Positions 8,327 through 15,788 of a stretch of 64,000 nucleotides of DNA are shown piece after piece (position 1 is the stretch's first letter; every line of letters starts with the position of its first letter). This stretch comes from Arenibacter echinorum (GTDB lineage Bacteria > Bacteroidota > Bacteroidia > Flavobacteriales > Flavobacteriaceae). The notes under the pieces are model-generated. The model was not told the origin of the DNA. It was given only the letters and a program-made list of their open reading frames with translations, and did no database searches. The position numbers and the translations under genes were made by a program. The stretch covers positions 1-64,000 of the forward strand of contig NZ_QLLN01000006.1 of assembly GCF_003259375.1 (NCBI RefSeq). Direction: 5' to 3'.

Positions 8327-8782
8327 ATGCAAAAAAATGTTTTATTAGTTGTGTTACTTTTAATAGCAAGCGCAACATTCGCTCAAAGTAAATTTCCTGA
8401 AAATCAATTGAGCATCAATGGATTTAGAAACCCATCTATTGGATTGGAGTACCAACGCAATCAATTTTCAATTCACGCAGGTTATTATCCTACCAATTTT
8501 GAAAGTGGTGTAACCACCGAATTTTTAAAAGCAGGCATAACCTATTGGTTTCTTCCTGTTGATGAAAAAGAAATTCCATCCTCTTTTTACGGCGGACTGT
8601 CCTATTTGAGAGGTACTACAAGGGTGTATAAAGATGAAAATGCCTTGGGAGTAGAAGCAGGTTTTCGTTGGTATGTTTGGAAAGGCTTAAACTTTCGTAT
8701 AGGTGTAATTGCACTAACAGCTGAAGGAAAGGATTTAAAAATTAACCCAACACCAAGTATCAGTTATTCATTCAAATTCTAA
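8327..8782 (+). CDS. Small outer-membrane beta-barrel-like protein
   Basis: The 151-residue product has a cleavable signal peptide (LLLIASATFAQ). Its mature sequence is made of alternating strands rich in aromatic residues, ending with PSISYSFKF; a terminal phenylalanine is typical for outer-membrane barrels. The family is not recognised. It directly follows the regulator-1 operator, with 24 bases between the -7 box and the start codon, and is the likely first target gene. The frameshifted DUF4386 gene begins seven bases downstream. Confidence 0.65.
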   Translation: MQKNVLLVVLLLIASATFAQSKFPENQLSINGFRNPSIGLEYQRNQFSIHAGYYPTNFESGVTTEFLKAGITYWFLPVDEKEIPSSFYGGLSYLRGTTRVYKDENALGVEAGFRWYVWKGLNFRIGVIALTAEGKDLKINPTPSISYSFKF

Positions 8783-8788
8783 ACGATA

Positions 8789-9477
8789 ATGAAAACTGAA
8801 AAAACCATTGGAATTTTACTGATTGTTGGAGTCATCGGCATTTTCGTTCCCTATACTATCTTGACAATGATATTTGAATATCCAACCATATTAAGGCAAG
8901 ATACAGGCACTATTTTAATAAAATTTTATAATGGTGGTAATCCTTTAATATGGACTTGGTGGGCTTTTGCAATATTAGGTCTACCCATATTGGAAGCTTG
9001 TATTTTAATAGGCCAAAAGATAGAATCTAAATTTTACTTTGTAAGATTGGCAACAATTCTTGGTGTCATTGGCTTAATGGTTCAAGTATTAGGATTATTG
9101 CGCTGGACCTTCGTTGTACCAGTTTTAGCCAAAGATTTTGTGCTTGGTAACGAGATGACAAAAGAAGCGGTAACTGTTGCGTTTAAAGTAGTTCACCAAT
9201 ATGGAGGAATCATTTTAGGCGAACACATCGGACAGTTATTTACGATTGCTTGGACAGTTATGATAACGTCTGCGTTTGAAAAACTTAAACTCTTCCCAAA
9301 GTGGATTATATGGCTTGGATATGCCGCGTCAATTATTTATTTGCACAAGCAGAGTTATTCTCAACAGTGATTCCAAATTTCCCTGTATGGAATATAGCAG
9401 GATTTTTAGGTAGTACGATTTGGCTAATATGGTTATTGATAATTGGTATTAAATTCATAAAAACAGAAATCCATTAA
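8789..9477 (+). pseudogene. DUF4386 membrane protein with a frameshift near the C-terminus
   Basis: The first frame (8789-9370) gives 193 residues with about five membrane helices typical of DUF4386. After WIIWLGYAASIIYL it goes out of frame and ends at TGA 9370. The expected C-terminus is present in another frame: AQAELFSTVIPNFPVWNIAG and a last helix GSTIWLIWLLIIGIKFI, ending at TAA 9475-9477. One base appears to be missing near 9340-9345, where TATTTGCACAAG would read TATTTTGCACAAG. Without the shift the protein would have about 229 residues, the usual length. A sequencing error is possible. It follows the barrel gene within the regulator-1 unit. Confidence 0.75.
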
Positions 9478-9556
9478 CAAGAAAAAAGTTGCATTAATTT
9501 GTAACAAAATCCGAGTTGAAATCACCTATAGCATATAAACATTTAAAACAACTAAT

Positions 9557-9955
9557 TTGATCACAAAAATTTTATTGACAGCAAGCGCATTCTTTTTGGG
9601 ACTGATGGGAATTGGTTAGTCCTTTTTGCCAAATGAAATATTCATATATTTAAATATGGGCTCAAATCCCATTTTATATCTTCTACTTCAATTATTAGGC
9701 GCACTCTATCTTGGATTAGGAATTATGAATTGGATGGCGAAAGGCACATTGATTGGAGGAATTTATAATAGGCCTATGGCAATTGGAAATTTTATGCATT
9801 TTGGTGTTTGGGCAATCACTTTAGTGAAAATTGTATTCGGAATCAAAGTACATACTGAAATTATAATTTCACTTACAGTTATTTACACTATTCTAGCTTT
9901 ATGTTTTGAATATGTATTTCTAACTAATCCAATTAAAGTCGGAACCGAAAAATAA
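9557..9955 (+). pseudogene. Small four-helix membrane protein with an in-frame amber stop
   Basis: The frame starts with TTG at 9557, reads ITKILLTASAFFLGLMGIG, and meets TAG at 9617-9619. It then continues as SFLPNEIFIYLNMGSNPILY and on to 9955. The downstream part alone would be 109 residues from TTG 9626. Joined, the protein has about 132 residues and four hydrophobic helices, with the conserved-looking MNWMAKGTLIGGIYNRPMAI loop. I recall similar unnamed proteins in Bacteroidota that start before this stop, so a truncated start at 9626 is less likely. It lies in the regulator-1 unit. Confidence 0.55.
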
Positions 9956-9960
9956 AACAA

Positions 9961-10698
9961 ATGAAAAAAACACTTTACATTTTACTGATTATTTTTGGAG
10001 CCTCTGTTCGTGTATTTAGTCAGGAAACACTATTAAGTCCATTAAATAATCCAGCTCACAAAAACCTTATAAAGTCCGAAACTTCGGAAATGACTTGGTT
10101 TATGCTTAAAGATTCTCTTATAGTAGAAATAGGAAATGTGCAAACTAAAATTCAGAAAGAAAAAGAGCGACTATATATTATAACAACAGTCAATATGAAA
10201 CAGTCTCCTAATGAATGGATTGACAGTACAATCGTTGAAACACTGAACTTTAAACCTATATATCATTCTTCATTCAACCAACAGAGAGATATGGTATTGA
10301 AATTTGGAAAAAAAATTACAGGCTATTATTTTGATAAACAAACAGAAACTAAAACGCAGATTTCTGAAGTCGCTGACAAGCCTTTTTTTGACAGTAATTT
10401 CTACCCTCAATTAATAAGATTCCTGCCATTAAAAGATACATATTCAAGCACTATTTCTATTTTTGACTATAACCCCAGCTCCGTAATTGGAATAATTACT
10501 GCAACAATAAAAAACACAGAACAGACCACTATAAGTTTCAATGGAAAGAAGAGACAAGTTTGGAAAGTTGAAACTACAGATGACATTTCAAACAACGCTG
10601 CTATAAGCACATATTACATAGATACATCGACAAGAAAAGTACTTATATAATCAATTGATTTTGGCAGCATAAAAATGCTGATGGAATTAGTAGAATAG
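9961..10698 (+). pseudogene. Secreted protein resembling DUF3108, with a stop 16 codons before the natural end
   Basis: The open frame 9961-10650 encodes 229 residues with a signal peptide (YILLIIFGASVRVFSQ). Its beta-rich body ends TYYIDTSTRKVLI followed by TAA. Reading on in frame gives SIDFGSIKMLMELVE and a TAG at 10696-10698. Proteins with this tail pattern usually close with a strand such as this, so the TAA at 10648-10650 looks like a late nonsense change. The product may still fold. Function is unknown; the DUF3108-like resemblance is weak. It is the last gene of the regulator-1 unit. Confidence 0.5.
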
Positions 10699-10741
10699 GG
10701 AAAAACACACATCGTATATGAACTATAGCTAGCATTAATTT
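10660..10741 (+). repeat. attC-like element AR8, degenerate
   Basis: Only the right end is recognisable: CGTATATGAACTATAGCTAGC followed by ATTAATTT, which resembles the TATAC-N6-GTTAGC-ATTAATT right ends of other elements with GTTAGC changed to GCTAGC. A left arm cannot be recognised. It lies at the expected place between two genes of the array. Confidence 0.35.
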
Positions 10742-10758
10742 AAGAAACTCGAACTAAA

Positions 10759-11232
10759 TTGGAGATTATAGAAAAATATAAAAACGAATATCTGATTTCA
10801 ACAGATAGTAAAAAATTGGAGATTTCATCAATTCACAATTTTTTGACCAACGAATCTGGATGGAGTAATGGAATTTCATTTGATAAGGTAAAAAAATCAA
10901 TAAATAATTCCTTGAATTTCGGAATGTATCTTGACTCAAAATTAATTGGTTATGCAAGAGTTATTTCAGACTTTTCTACTATCGCATATCTTGGAGATAT
11001 TTTTATTTTAAAAGAATATCGAGGACTTGGGTTGAGTAAATGGCTTATGGAAACAATTATGGATCATAAACATTTACAAGATTTAAGACGTTGGATTTTA
11101 TTGACAAGCACAGCGGAGTGGCTCTATGAAAAATACGGATTTACAAAACTACCCAAACCAGAAATCTATATGGAAAAATTTAATCCGAATGTTTACCAAA
11201 ATAAGGAACAAACTAATGCCAACAATGTATAA
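10759..11232 (+). CDS. GNAT-family N-acetyltransferase
   Basis: The 157-residue protein is a compact GNAT. Motif A is LGDIFILKEYRGLGLSKWLM at about 75-94, with the acetyl-CoA loop YRGLGLS, followed by LTSTAEWLYEKYGFTKLPKPE. The latter is the usual end of the group related to YjdJ/Ypea-like small-molecule acetyltransferases. Start is TTG 10759. The last codons (TNANNV and TAA) lie inside the left arm of AR9, so the repeat supplies the stop codon. The natural protein may have ended earlier before joining the repeat. Confidence 0.85.
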   Translation: MEIIEKYKNEYLISTDSKKLEISSIHNFLTNESGWSNGISFDKVKKSINNSLNFGMYLDSKLIGYARVISDFSTIAYLGDIFILKEYRGLGLSKWLMETIMDHKHLQDLRRWILLTSTAEWLYEKYGFTKLPKPEIYMEKFNPNVYQNKEQTNANNV

Positions 11233-11368
11233 CTGCAATTACGGCTCATTCGACTACGTCCGAATCCACTCGCAATTGATATTGTCAGTGCTAGACCGAA
11301 AATAATGGCTAATTTGCCCCTCGCTAGCCATAATTTCCTTTGACAAAAAAGTGAAGGTATATAAATTT
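11217..11368 (+). repeat. attC-like element AR9, no clear right arm
   Basis: The left arm TGCCAACAATGTATAACTGC (CAAC-AAT-GTATA) overlaps the end of the GNAT gene. The inner part holds an inverted repeat AATGGCTA...TAGCCATAA (about 11308-11336). It runs directly into the left arm of AR10 without a GTTR right end. This suggests a deletion or a recombination joining two elements. Confidence 0.5.
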
Positions 11369-11511
11369 CATACAACACCGTGTATAAGCCATTGCTTGTT
11401 CAGCGCTAATCTGGAAAATCCTATCGGATTTCCCAACGCAGTTTTGTACTTTTAATGGTTCGTGCCGAGACACGCAACGGCCCATACACAAAAACGATGA
11501 TGTTGCATTAG
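11369..11511 (+). repeat. attC-like element AR10
   Basis: The left arm is CATACAACACCGTGTATAAG (CAAC-N5-GTATA). The right side is CCATACACAAAAACG-ATGAT-GTTGCATTAG, which is the normal right arm with five extra bases before GTTG. An inner hairpin GGAAAATCC-TATC-GGATTTCC is present. No gene lies between AR9 and AR10. Confidence 0.55.
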
Positions 11512-11667
11512 TTCATATCATTTTTATTTTATTTTAAAGGAATTCATATGTTCGCTGCGCTCGGAACTCCTACGTCGAGCCTATGTGCTACATCTCGTGT
11601 GCCAACGCCCCAACTCGCCGACTGCTGTCGCAGATGTCGCCCGCACAAAGGGAAATGCAACATCATC
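11496..11667. repeat. 172-bp segment bounded by a perfect 14-bp inverted repeat
   Basis: GATGATGTTGCATT at 11496-11509 is repeated in inverted form as AATGCAACATCATC at 11654-11667. The left copy overlaps the right end of AR10. The 144 bases between have no convincing gene; an 84-codon frame here has atypical composition. A tract at about 11600-11640 (CCAACGCCCCAACTCGCC then ACTGCTGTCGCAGATG) recurs at 11847-11884. It could be a small non-autonomous mobile repeat or another class of folded recombination site. Confidence 0.5.
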
Positions 11668-11841
11668 CCAGCGCTATGTCAGATCACATAAAACCGAAGG
11701 ATAAGAGTACTTTTTCTTCGAACGACGCTCAACGGAAGAAATCAACGCAACATATCAAGTCACTATATGTAATCTATTCATGCCATTTCCATTGTATTAA
11801 AACCCATCCAGAAAAGGTTTTCACTATATTTCCATAAAATA

Positions 11842-11910
11842 TCGCACCAACGCTACAACTCGCCCACTGCTCTCGCAGATGGCGTACATAGCGCTGCGTT
11901 AGCAGCAAGC
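11842..11910 (+). repeat. attC-like element AR11 of a different sequence class
   Basis: The left part ACCAACGCTACAACTCGCCC matches the direct repeat near 11602-11640. The right end CGCTGCGTTAGCAGCAAGC carries GTTAGC preceded by GCGC, and is partly complementary to the left (CAACGC against GCGTTAG). This sub-type is more GC-rich than the other elements. The next gene starts 14 bases downstream at ATG 11924. Confidence 0.45.
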
Positions 11911-11923
11911 ACAAAAAACAAAT

Positions 11924-12493
11924 ATGGAATTAACAGATACAATAAATCAAGTAGTCAATCTGACGAAGGATGAAAAATTATCTATCGAAAAGTATTTTAC
12001 AGTTAAAACTTTACCCAAAGGAGGATTATGGATTAAAGAAGGTCAATACTGTAACCATATAGCTTTTATTAAAAAAGGGATTTGTCGGATATTCTATAAT
12101 GACCAGGATGGGAATGAAATCAGTTGTTTCTTTATGCCTGAAAACAATTTCATTTCTTCGTATACGAGCTTTTTAACGCTAACCCCAACTAAGGAAAATA
12201 TTGAAGCCGTTGAGGATTTAGAAATGCTGGTTATTAATAGAGAAGATTTAGAGAAATTATCTAAAGAGGTTCCAAAAGTTCAAATCTGGAGAAGAGTTAT
12301 TGCTGAAAACCTATTTATTCTTTTGGAAAGACGTATTTCAATGCTTCAATCCAAAACGGCACAAGAACGTTATGAAAATCTGATTAAAGAAAATGGCGAT
12401 ATCCTTCTAAAGGTACCATTACAATACACCGCTAGTTTTCTTGGTGTTACCCCACAACACCTTAGTAGATTAAGAAAAAATAGTGTAAAGTGA
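11924..12493 (+). CDS. Crp/Fnr-family transcription regulator 2
   Basis: The 189-residue protein has the beta-roll sensor domain (KTLPKGGLWIKEGQYCNHIAFIKKG at about 28-52) and a short terminal helix-turn-helix, YTASFLGVTPQHLSRLRKN. Its recognition helix (PQHLSRLRKN) closely resembles that of regulator 1 (QRHLSRLRKN), and its putative operator is also similar. No ligand can be inferred. It heads the unit with the NAD(P)-binding epimerase gene; the intervening promoter carries the operator at 12497-12512. Confidence 0.88.
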   Translation: MELTDTINQVVNLTKDEKLSIEKYFTVKTLPKGGLWIKEGQYCNHIAFIKKGICRIFYNDQDGNEISCFFMPENNFISSYTSFLTLTPTKENIEAVEDLEMLVINREDLEKLSKEVPKVQIWRRVIAENLFILLERRISMLQSKTAQERYENLIKENGDILLKVPLQYTASFLGVTPQHLSRLRKNSVK

Positions 12494-12496
12494 TTT

Positions 12497-12541
12497 CTTA
12501 ACATTTGTTCAGTGGCTACACATTTATCTCTCCCATTTTTG
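12497..12541 (+). promoter_or_regulatory. Crp/Fnr operator and promoter for the gene at 12584
   Basis: The dyad CTTAACA-TT-TGTTCAG spans 12497-12512 (one mismatch in seven pairs). The -7 box CATTTTTG lies at 12534-12541. Dyad start to -7 start is again 37 bp. The core ACATTTGT is identical to that of the operator behind regulator 1. Confidence 0.62.
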
Positions 12542-12583
12542 TAGTGTAATTAATAATAACACTCACAAATAAAATTAGAACAA

Positions 12584-13510
12584 ATGGAAAATAAGATTCA
12601 TACTGTACTCGGAGCGAATGGAGCAATTGGAAAAGCCGTTATAAAGGAACTAGAAATTCGACAACTTCAAATAAGAAAAGTTAGTTCAAAGCCTACCTGG
12701 GTTCAAGCAGATTTACTTCGTAAAGTAGACGCTGAGAAAGCCATTGATGGCAGCAGTTACGTTTATCTCTGCATAGGCCTTCCATACAATGCTAAGATTT
12801 GGGAAACTCAATGGCCTCAGATAATGCAAAATGTGATTGACGCCTGTGAAAAGTCTCAAGCTAAGCTGATATTTTTAGATAATATCTATATGTACGCTTC
12901 GCCTTTACCTATTCCGTTTGATGAAAGCACGCCTCAAAACCCTCATTCAAAAAAAGGAAAAGCTCGTAAACAAACTGCTGATTTAATGATAAAAGCCTTA
13001 AGAGATAAAAAGATTAAAGGACTGATTGGACGCTCTGCTGATTTTTACGGAGAAGGTGCGGTAAACAGTCCCTTTTATATTTCTTTTTTGGAACGAATGC
13101 TACAGGATAAAGGGCCACAAACCCTCGTTTCGGCTGATATAGAACATACATATGCCGATGTTCTTGATAATGGACGAGCTTTAGTGGAATTGGCTTTGAA
13201 TGATGATTGTTATGGTGAAGTATGGCATTTACCGGTTGGAGAACCAATAACGACAAATGGAATGCTTGCTATATTTAATGAAAAATTGGGCAGCAATTTT
13301 AAAGTAAGTGTGATGCCAACTTTATTAAAAAAAATATTGCCAATTTTTATACCTATGATAAAAGAAGCTAAAGAAATGGAGTATCAGTTTGCACAGAAGT
13401 ACGTCATGTCTGATAATAAGTTCAGAAAGAGATTTCCCAATTTCCATGTTTCTAATTATCAAGATGGAGTTAATAGAATGGTGGAATCGTTTAAAGACAT
13501 TGAAAAATAA
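12584..13510 (+). CDS. NAD(P)-dependent epimerase/dehydratase-like (atypical SDR)
   Basis: The 308-residue protein has a Rossmann nucleotide-binding loop VLGANGAIGKAV (G10, G13 and G16). It keeps the extended or atypical SDR layout, with FLDNIYMYA in the catalytic-strand position and RSADFYGEGAVNSPF later. The classical YxxxK is not clear (YMYASPLP), so it may act as a reductase with altered chemistry or as an NmrA-like sensor. It is the only gene downstream of regulator 2 before AR12 and is its probable target, 42 bases after the -7 box. Confidence 0.78.
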   Translation: MENKIHTVLGANGAIGKAVIKELEIRQLQIRKVSSKPTWVQADLLRKVDAEKAIDGSSYVYLCIGLPYNAKIWETQWPQIMQNVIDACEKSQAKLIFLDNIYMYASPLPIPFDESTPQNPHSKKGKARKQTADLMIKALRDKKIKGLIGRSADFYGEGAVNSPFYISFLERMLQDKGPQTLVSADIEHTYADVLDNGRALVELALNDDCYGEVWHLPVGEPITTNGMLAIFNEKLGSNFKVSVMPTLLKKILPIFIPMIKEAKEMEYQFAQKYVMSDNKFRKRFPNFHVSNYQDGVNRMVESFKDIEK

Positions 13511-13518
13511 AACGCGAG

Positions 13519-13650
13519 CTGCTAACAAGGTATAAAAGCAATAGCGATTTGGGTATCTAATAGAACCGTTTTTGCATTTGATTAGGTATATTACACAGTA
13601 AAGTAAGTGCAGCTAATCCGCTACTGCTCTTATACAAAAGCGTTATGTGT
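13519..13650 (+). repeat. attC-like element AR12
   Basis: This is a clear element. The left arm is CTAAC-AAG-GTATAAAAGCAATAGCGATT. The reverse complement of the right arm is ATAAC-GCTTTT-GTATAAGAGCAGTAGCGGATT. The arms pair well over GTATAA and AGC(A)AGTAGCG, with three more bases unpaired on the right. Confidence 0.72.
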
Positions 13651-13700
13651 AATTTTGAATCCCAAGTAAAAAAGCAACCAAACAAATTAAATCTAAAAAA

Positions 13701-14234
13701 ATGATTTACTATTGGCTACACTTGTTTTACATCTATCTAGGTGCGAAATTCTTTTGGAACAAGGTTGACATAGAATCAGACCTTTCTAGAATTAGAACTG
13801 TCAAAATAATGGATTGTGATAGTTTGCGATACATGGCTAATTCTAAATATTTCTATTACATGGATTTTATAAGATTTGAAATACTCTTTAGATCGAAGCT
13901 TTACGATAATACATTTAAGAAAGGAATATTTCCAGTTTTAGGTTCTCAAAAATTCATTTATAAAAAACCCTTAAAAAGATGGACAAAATTTAAAATCACT
14001 ATAAGTCTGGAAGGCTGGGATGACAAATGGGTTTATCATCGTCAAACTTTCAGGCAGAAAGGTGAAATATATGCAGTTGGATATACCAAAGTTGCATTTT
14101 GGAAAAACAAAAAAGCATTAAACATGCGGAATATTATTTATGATAGCGGATTTCATAAAACAGAGATGAAGCCAGCAGCTAATATTTTAAACATGTTTAA
14201 AGATGATTACGACATATTGAAAACTCTAAAATAA
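13701..14234 (+). CDS. Hot-dog thioesterase-like protein (4HBT / THEM6-like)
   Basis: The 177-residue protein starts with a hydrophobic helix (YWLHLFYIYLGAKFF). It then has CDSLRYMANSKYFYYMDFIRFEILF, which resembles the DxxxHMNNxxYxxxxDxxR catalytic region of acyl-CoA thioesterases of the THEM6/4HBT type. The helix and strands that follow (KFKITISLEGWDDKWVYHRQTF and GEIYAVGYTKVAFW) fit a single hot-dog fold. The usual HMNN is changed to YMANS, so activity is uncertain. It is a one-gene unit between AR12 and AR13. Confidence 0.65.
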   Translation: MIYYWLHLFYIYLGAKFFWNKVDIESDLSRIRTVKIMDCDSLRYMANSKYFYYMDFIRFEILFRSKLYDNTFKKGIFPVLGSQKFIYKKPLKRWTKFKITISLEGWDDKWVYHRQTFRQKGEIYAVGYTKVAFWKNKKALNMRNIIYDSGFHKTEMKPAANILNMFKDDYDILKTLK

Positions 14235-14244
14235 TGAGAAAACT

Positions 14245-14380
14245 ACATACAACACCGTTAAAAATTCATGTTCAATTTTGTTTCTAACACAAAGTTTTTT
14301 CACTTTTATACAACTGATTTTCCGATGGAAAATCAGCCGCGTGTTTACACGCACAAACCATACAAAAGACCGTTAGCCTT
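14245..14380 (+). repeat. attC-like element AR13
   Basis: The left arm is ACATACAACACCGTTAAAAA (CAAC-ACC-GTTAA). The right arm is ACCATACAAAAGACCGTTAG (ATAC-N8-GTTA). Inner hairpin GATTTTCC-GAT-GGAAAATC. The next gene starts nine bases after the right end. Confidence 0.66.
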
Positions 14381-14388
14381 AATAAAAA

Positions 14389-15552
14389 ATGATACTTATA
14401 GATAACCCATATATTTCAGATTTTCTAATAAGAACTATTAAAGAAAATAATTTTGAAATTATTTCTACTAAAGAAGCGAAGTCATTGATTAATGATGATT
14501 CTCTGAATTGGATTTCTGAAAATGATGCGAAGAATATAATCTTAACCAGCCCGAACCCTATTATTTACACAAATTCTGAGAACTCATTAACCTGGATTTT
14601 CAACAATCTAAAAGAAATTAACCTACCTAACCAAATAAGATTATTTAAGGACAAACTTAAATTTAGAGAACTGACTAAAGATATCTTTCCTAATTTCCTG
14701 TTTAGAAAAATTAAAATAGATGAAATTCAAACCTTAGATATTGATGAATTAAAATTGCCATTTGTCATTAAGCCTTCATTAGGGTTTTTTAGTATTGGAG
14801 TACACATTGTTCGTAACAAGTCTGACTGGTATACTGCTCAAAAAGAATTAAACTATGATAATCTAAAAAGCATTTACCCTAAAGAGGTAATGGATGCTTC
14901 TACTTTTATTATAGAAGAATACATAGAAGGAGAAGAATTTGCCATAGATGCTTATTTTAATAATGATGGAGAAGTAGTTATTCTAAATATTCTACATCAT
15001 ATGTTTTCTTCAAATACTGATGTAAGTGATAGGGTTTACTCTACTTCTCAAAGCATAATTCGTAAGTACAAAGAAAGCCTTGAAAAGTTTTTAAATCCCA
15101 TAGGAAAAAAAGCTGATTTGAAATACTTTCCTTTACATGTAGAGGTTAGAATTGATAAAAAAGGAGTAATAAAACCAATAGAAATAAACCCGCAACGATT
15201 TGGAGGCTGGTGCACGACTGGAGATCTTTCGTGGTATGCATTTAAGTTCAATTCATACCAATATTTCATTCAAAATGAAAAACCGAATTGGGATGAAATT
15301 TTCAAAAATAAGAAAGATGAAATTTATAGCATTATTTTATTAAACAATAATTCAGGTTTTAAACCATCAGAAATCTCTTATTTTGATTTTGATCTGCTTA
15401 AACAAGATTTAGAAAATATATTAGTTATCAGAAAATTAGATTTTAAAAAATATCCTGCATTTGGAATCTTATTTACTGAAACAAGTGAAGGAAATGAAAG
15501 AGAACTAAAAGAAATCCTAAATTCTGATTTAAGGAAATATATTAGAGAATAG
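14389..15552 (+). CDS. ATP-grasp domain protein (carboxylate-amine ligase type)
   Basis: The 387-residue protein has ATP-grasp hallmarks: FVIKPSLGFFSIGVHIV with K128, the hinge FIIEEYIEGEEFAIDAYF (about 173-190), and magnesium ligands near VEVR (E252) and PIEINPQRFGGW (E265 and N267). Such enzymes activate a carboxylate with ATP and join it to an amine or thiol. No specific product can be named. It is alone between AR13 and AR14, so it is not embedded in an obvious biosynthetic cluster. Confidence 0.85.
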   Translation: MILIDNPYISDFLIRTIKENNFEIISTKEAKSLINDDSLNWISENDAKNIILTSPNPIIYTNSENSLTWIFNNLKEINLPNQIRLFKDKLKFRELTKDIFPNFLFRKIKIDEIQTLDIDELKLPFVIKPSLGFFSIGVHIVRNKSDWYTAQKELNYDNLKSIYPKEVMDASTFIIEEYIEGEEFAIDAYFNNDGEVVILNILHHMFSSNTDVSDRVYSTSQSIIRKYKESLEKFLNPIGKKADLKYFPLHVEVRIDKKGVIKPIEINPQRFGGWCTTGDLSWYAFKFNSYQYFIQNEKPNWDEIFKNKKDEIYSIILLNNNSGFKPSEISYFDFDLLKQDLENILVIRKLDFKKYPAFGILFTETSEGNERELKEILNSDLRKYIRE

Positions 15553-15561
15553 AAATTACTA

Positions 15562-15720
15562 AGGCTAACAACGCATAAAAATAATTAGGTAGTTATTGCT
15601 TAATCAAAGTTTAGTACCGTTTTGTTACGTTTGATTTTCCTCCACGCTAAAAAGCGTGGCAGGACGGAGAGTCCGCGCACACAAAACCGCACTATTCCCA
15701 AACATAAACATTAGGTACAA
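15562..15720 (+). repeat. attC-like element AR14
   Basis: The left arm is GGCTAACAACGCATAAAAAT (TAAC-AAC-GCATA). The right end is AAACATAAACATTAGGTAC, with GTTAG changed to ATTAG. The middle has CCACGCT-AAAA-AGCGTGG followed by CAGGACGG. About 95 bases (from 15574) are identical to AR15 apart from one base. Confidence 0.7.
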
Positions 15721-15788
15721 GCGAATTGTAAATTAGAGCATACTATAATAAATTGAATTTTATTTAAAACACTTTTGCAACTAATCCC

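Noticed and set aside
11583-11837. 84-codon frame in the inverted-repeat patch
   Set aside because: Composition is unlike a protein and it covers the repeated tract.
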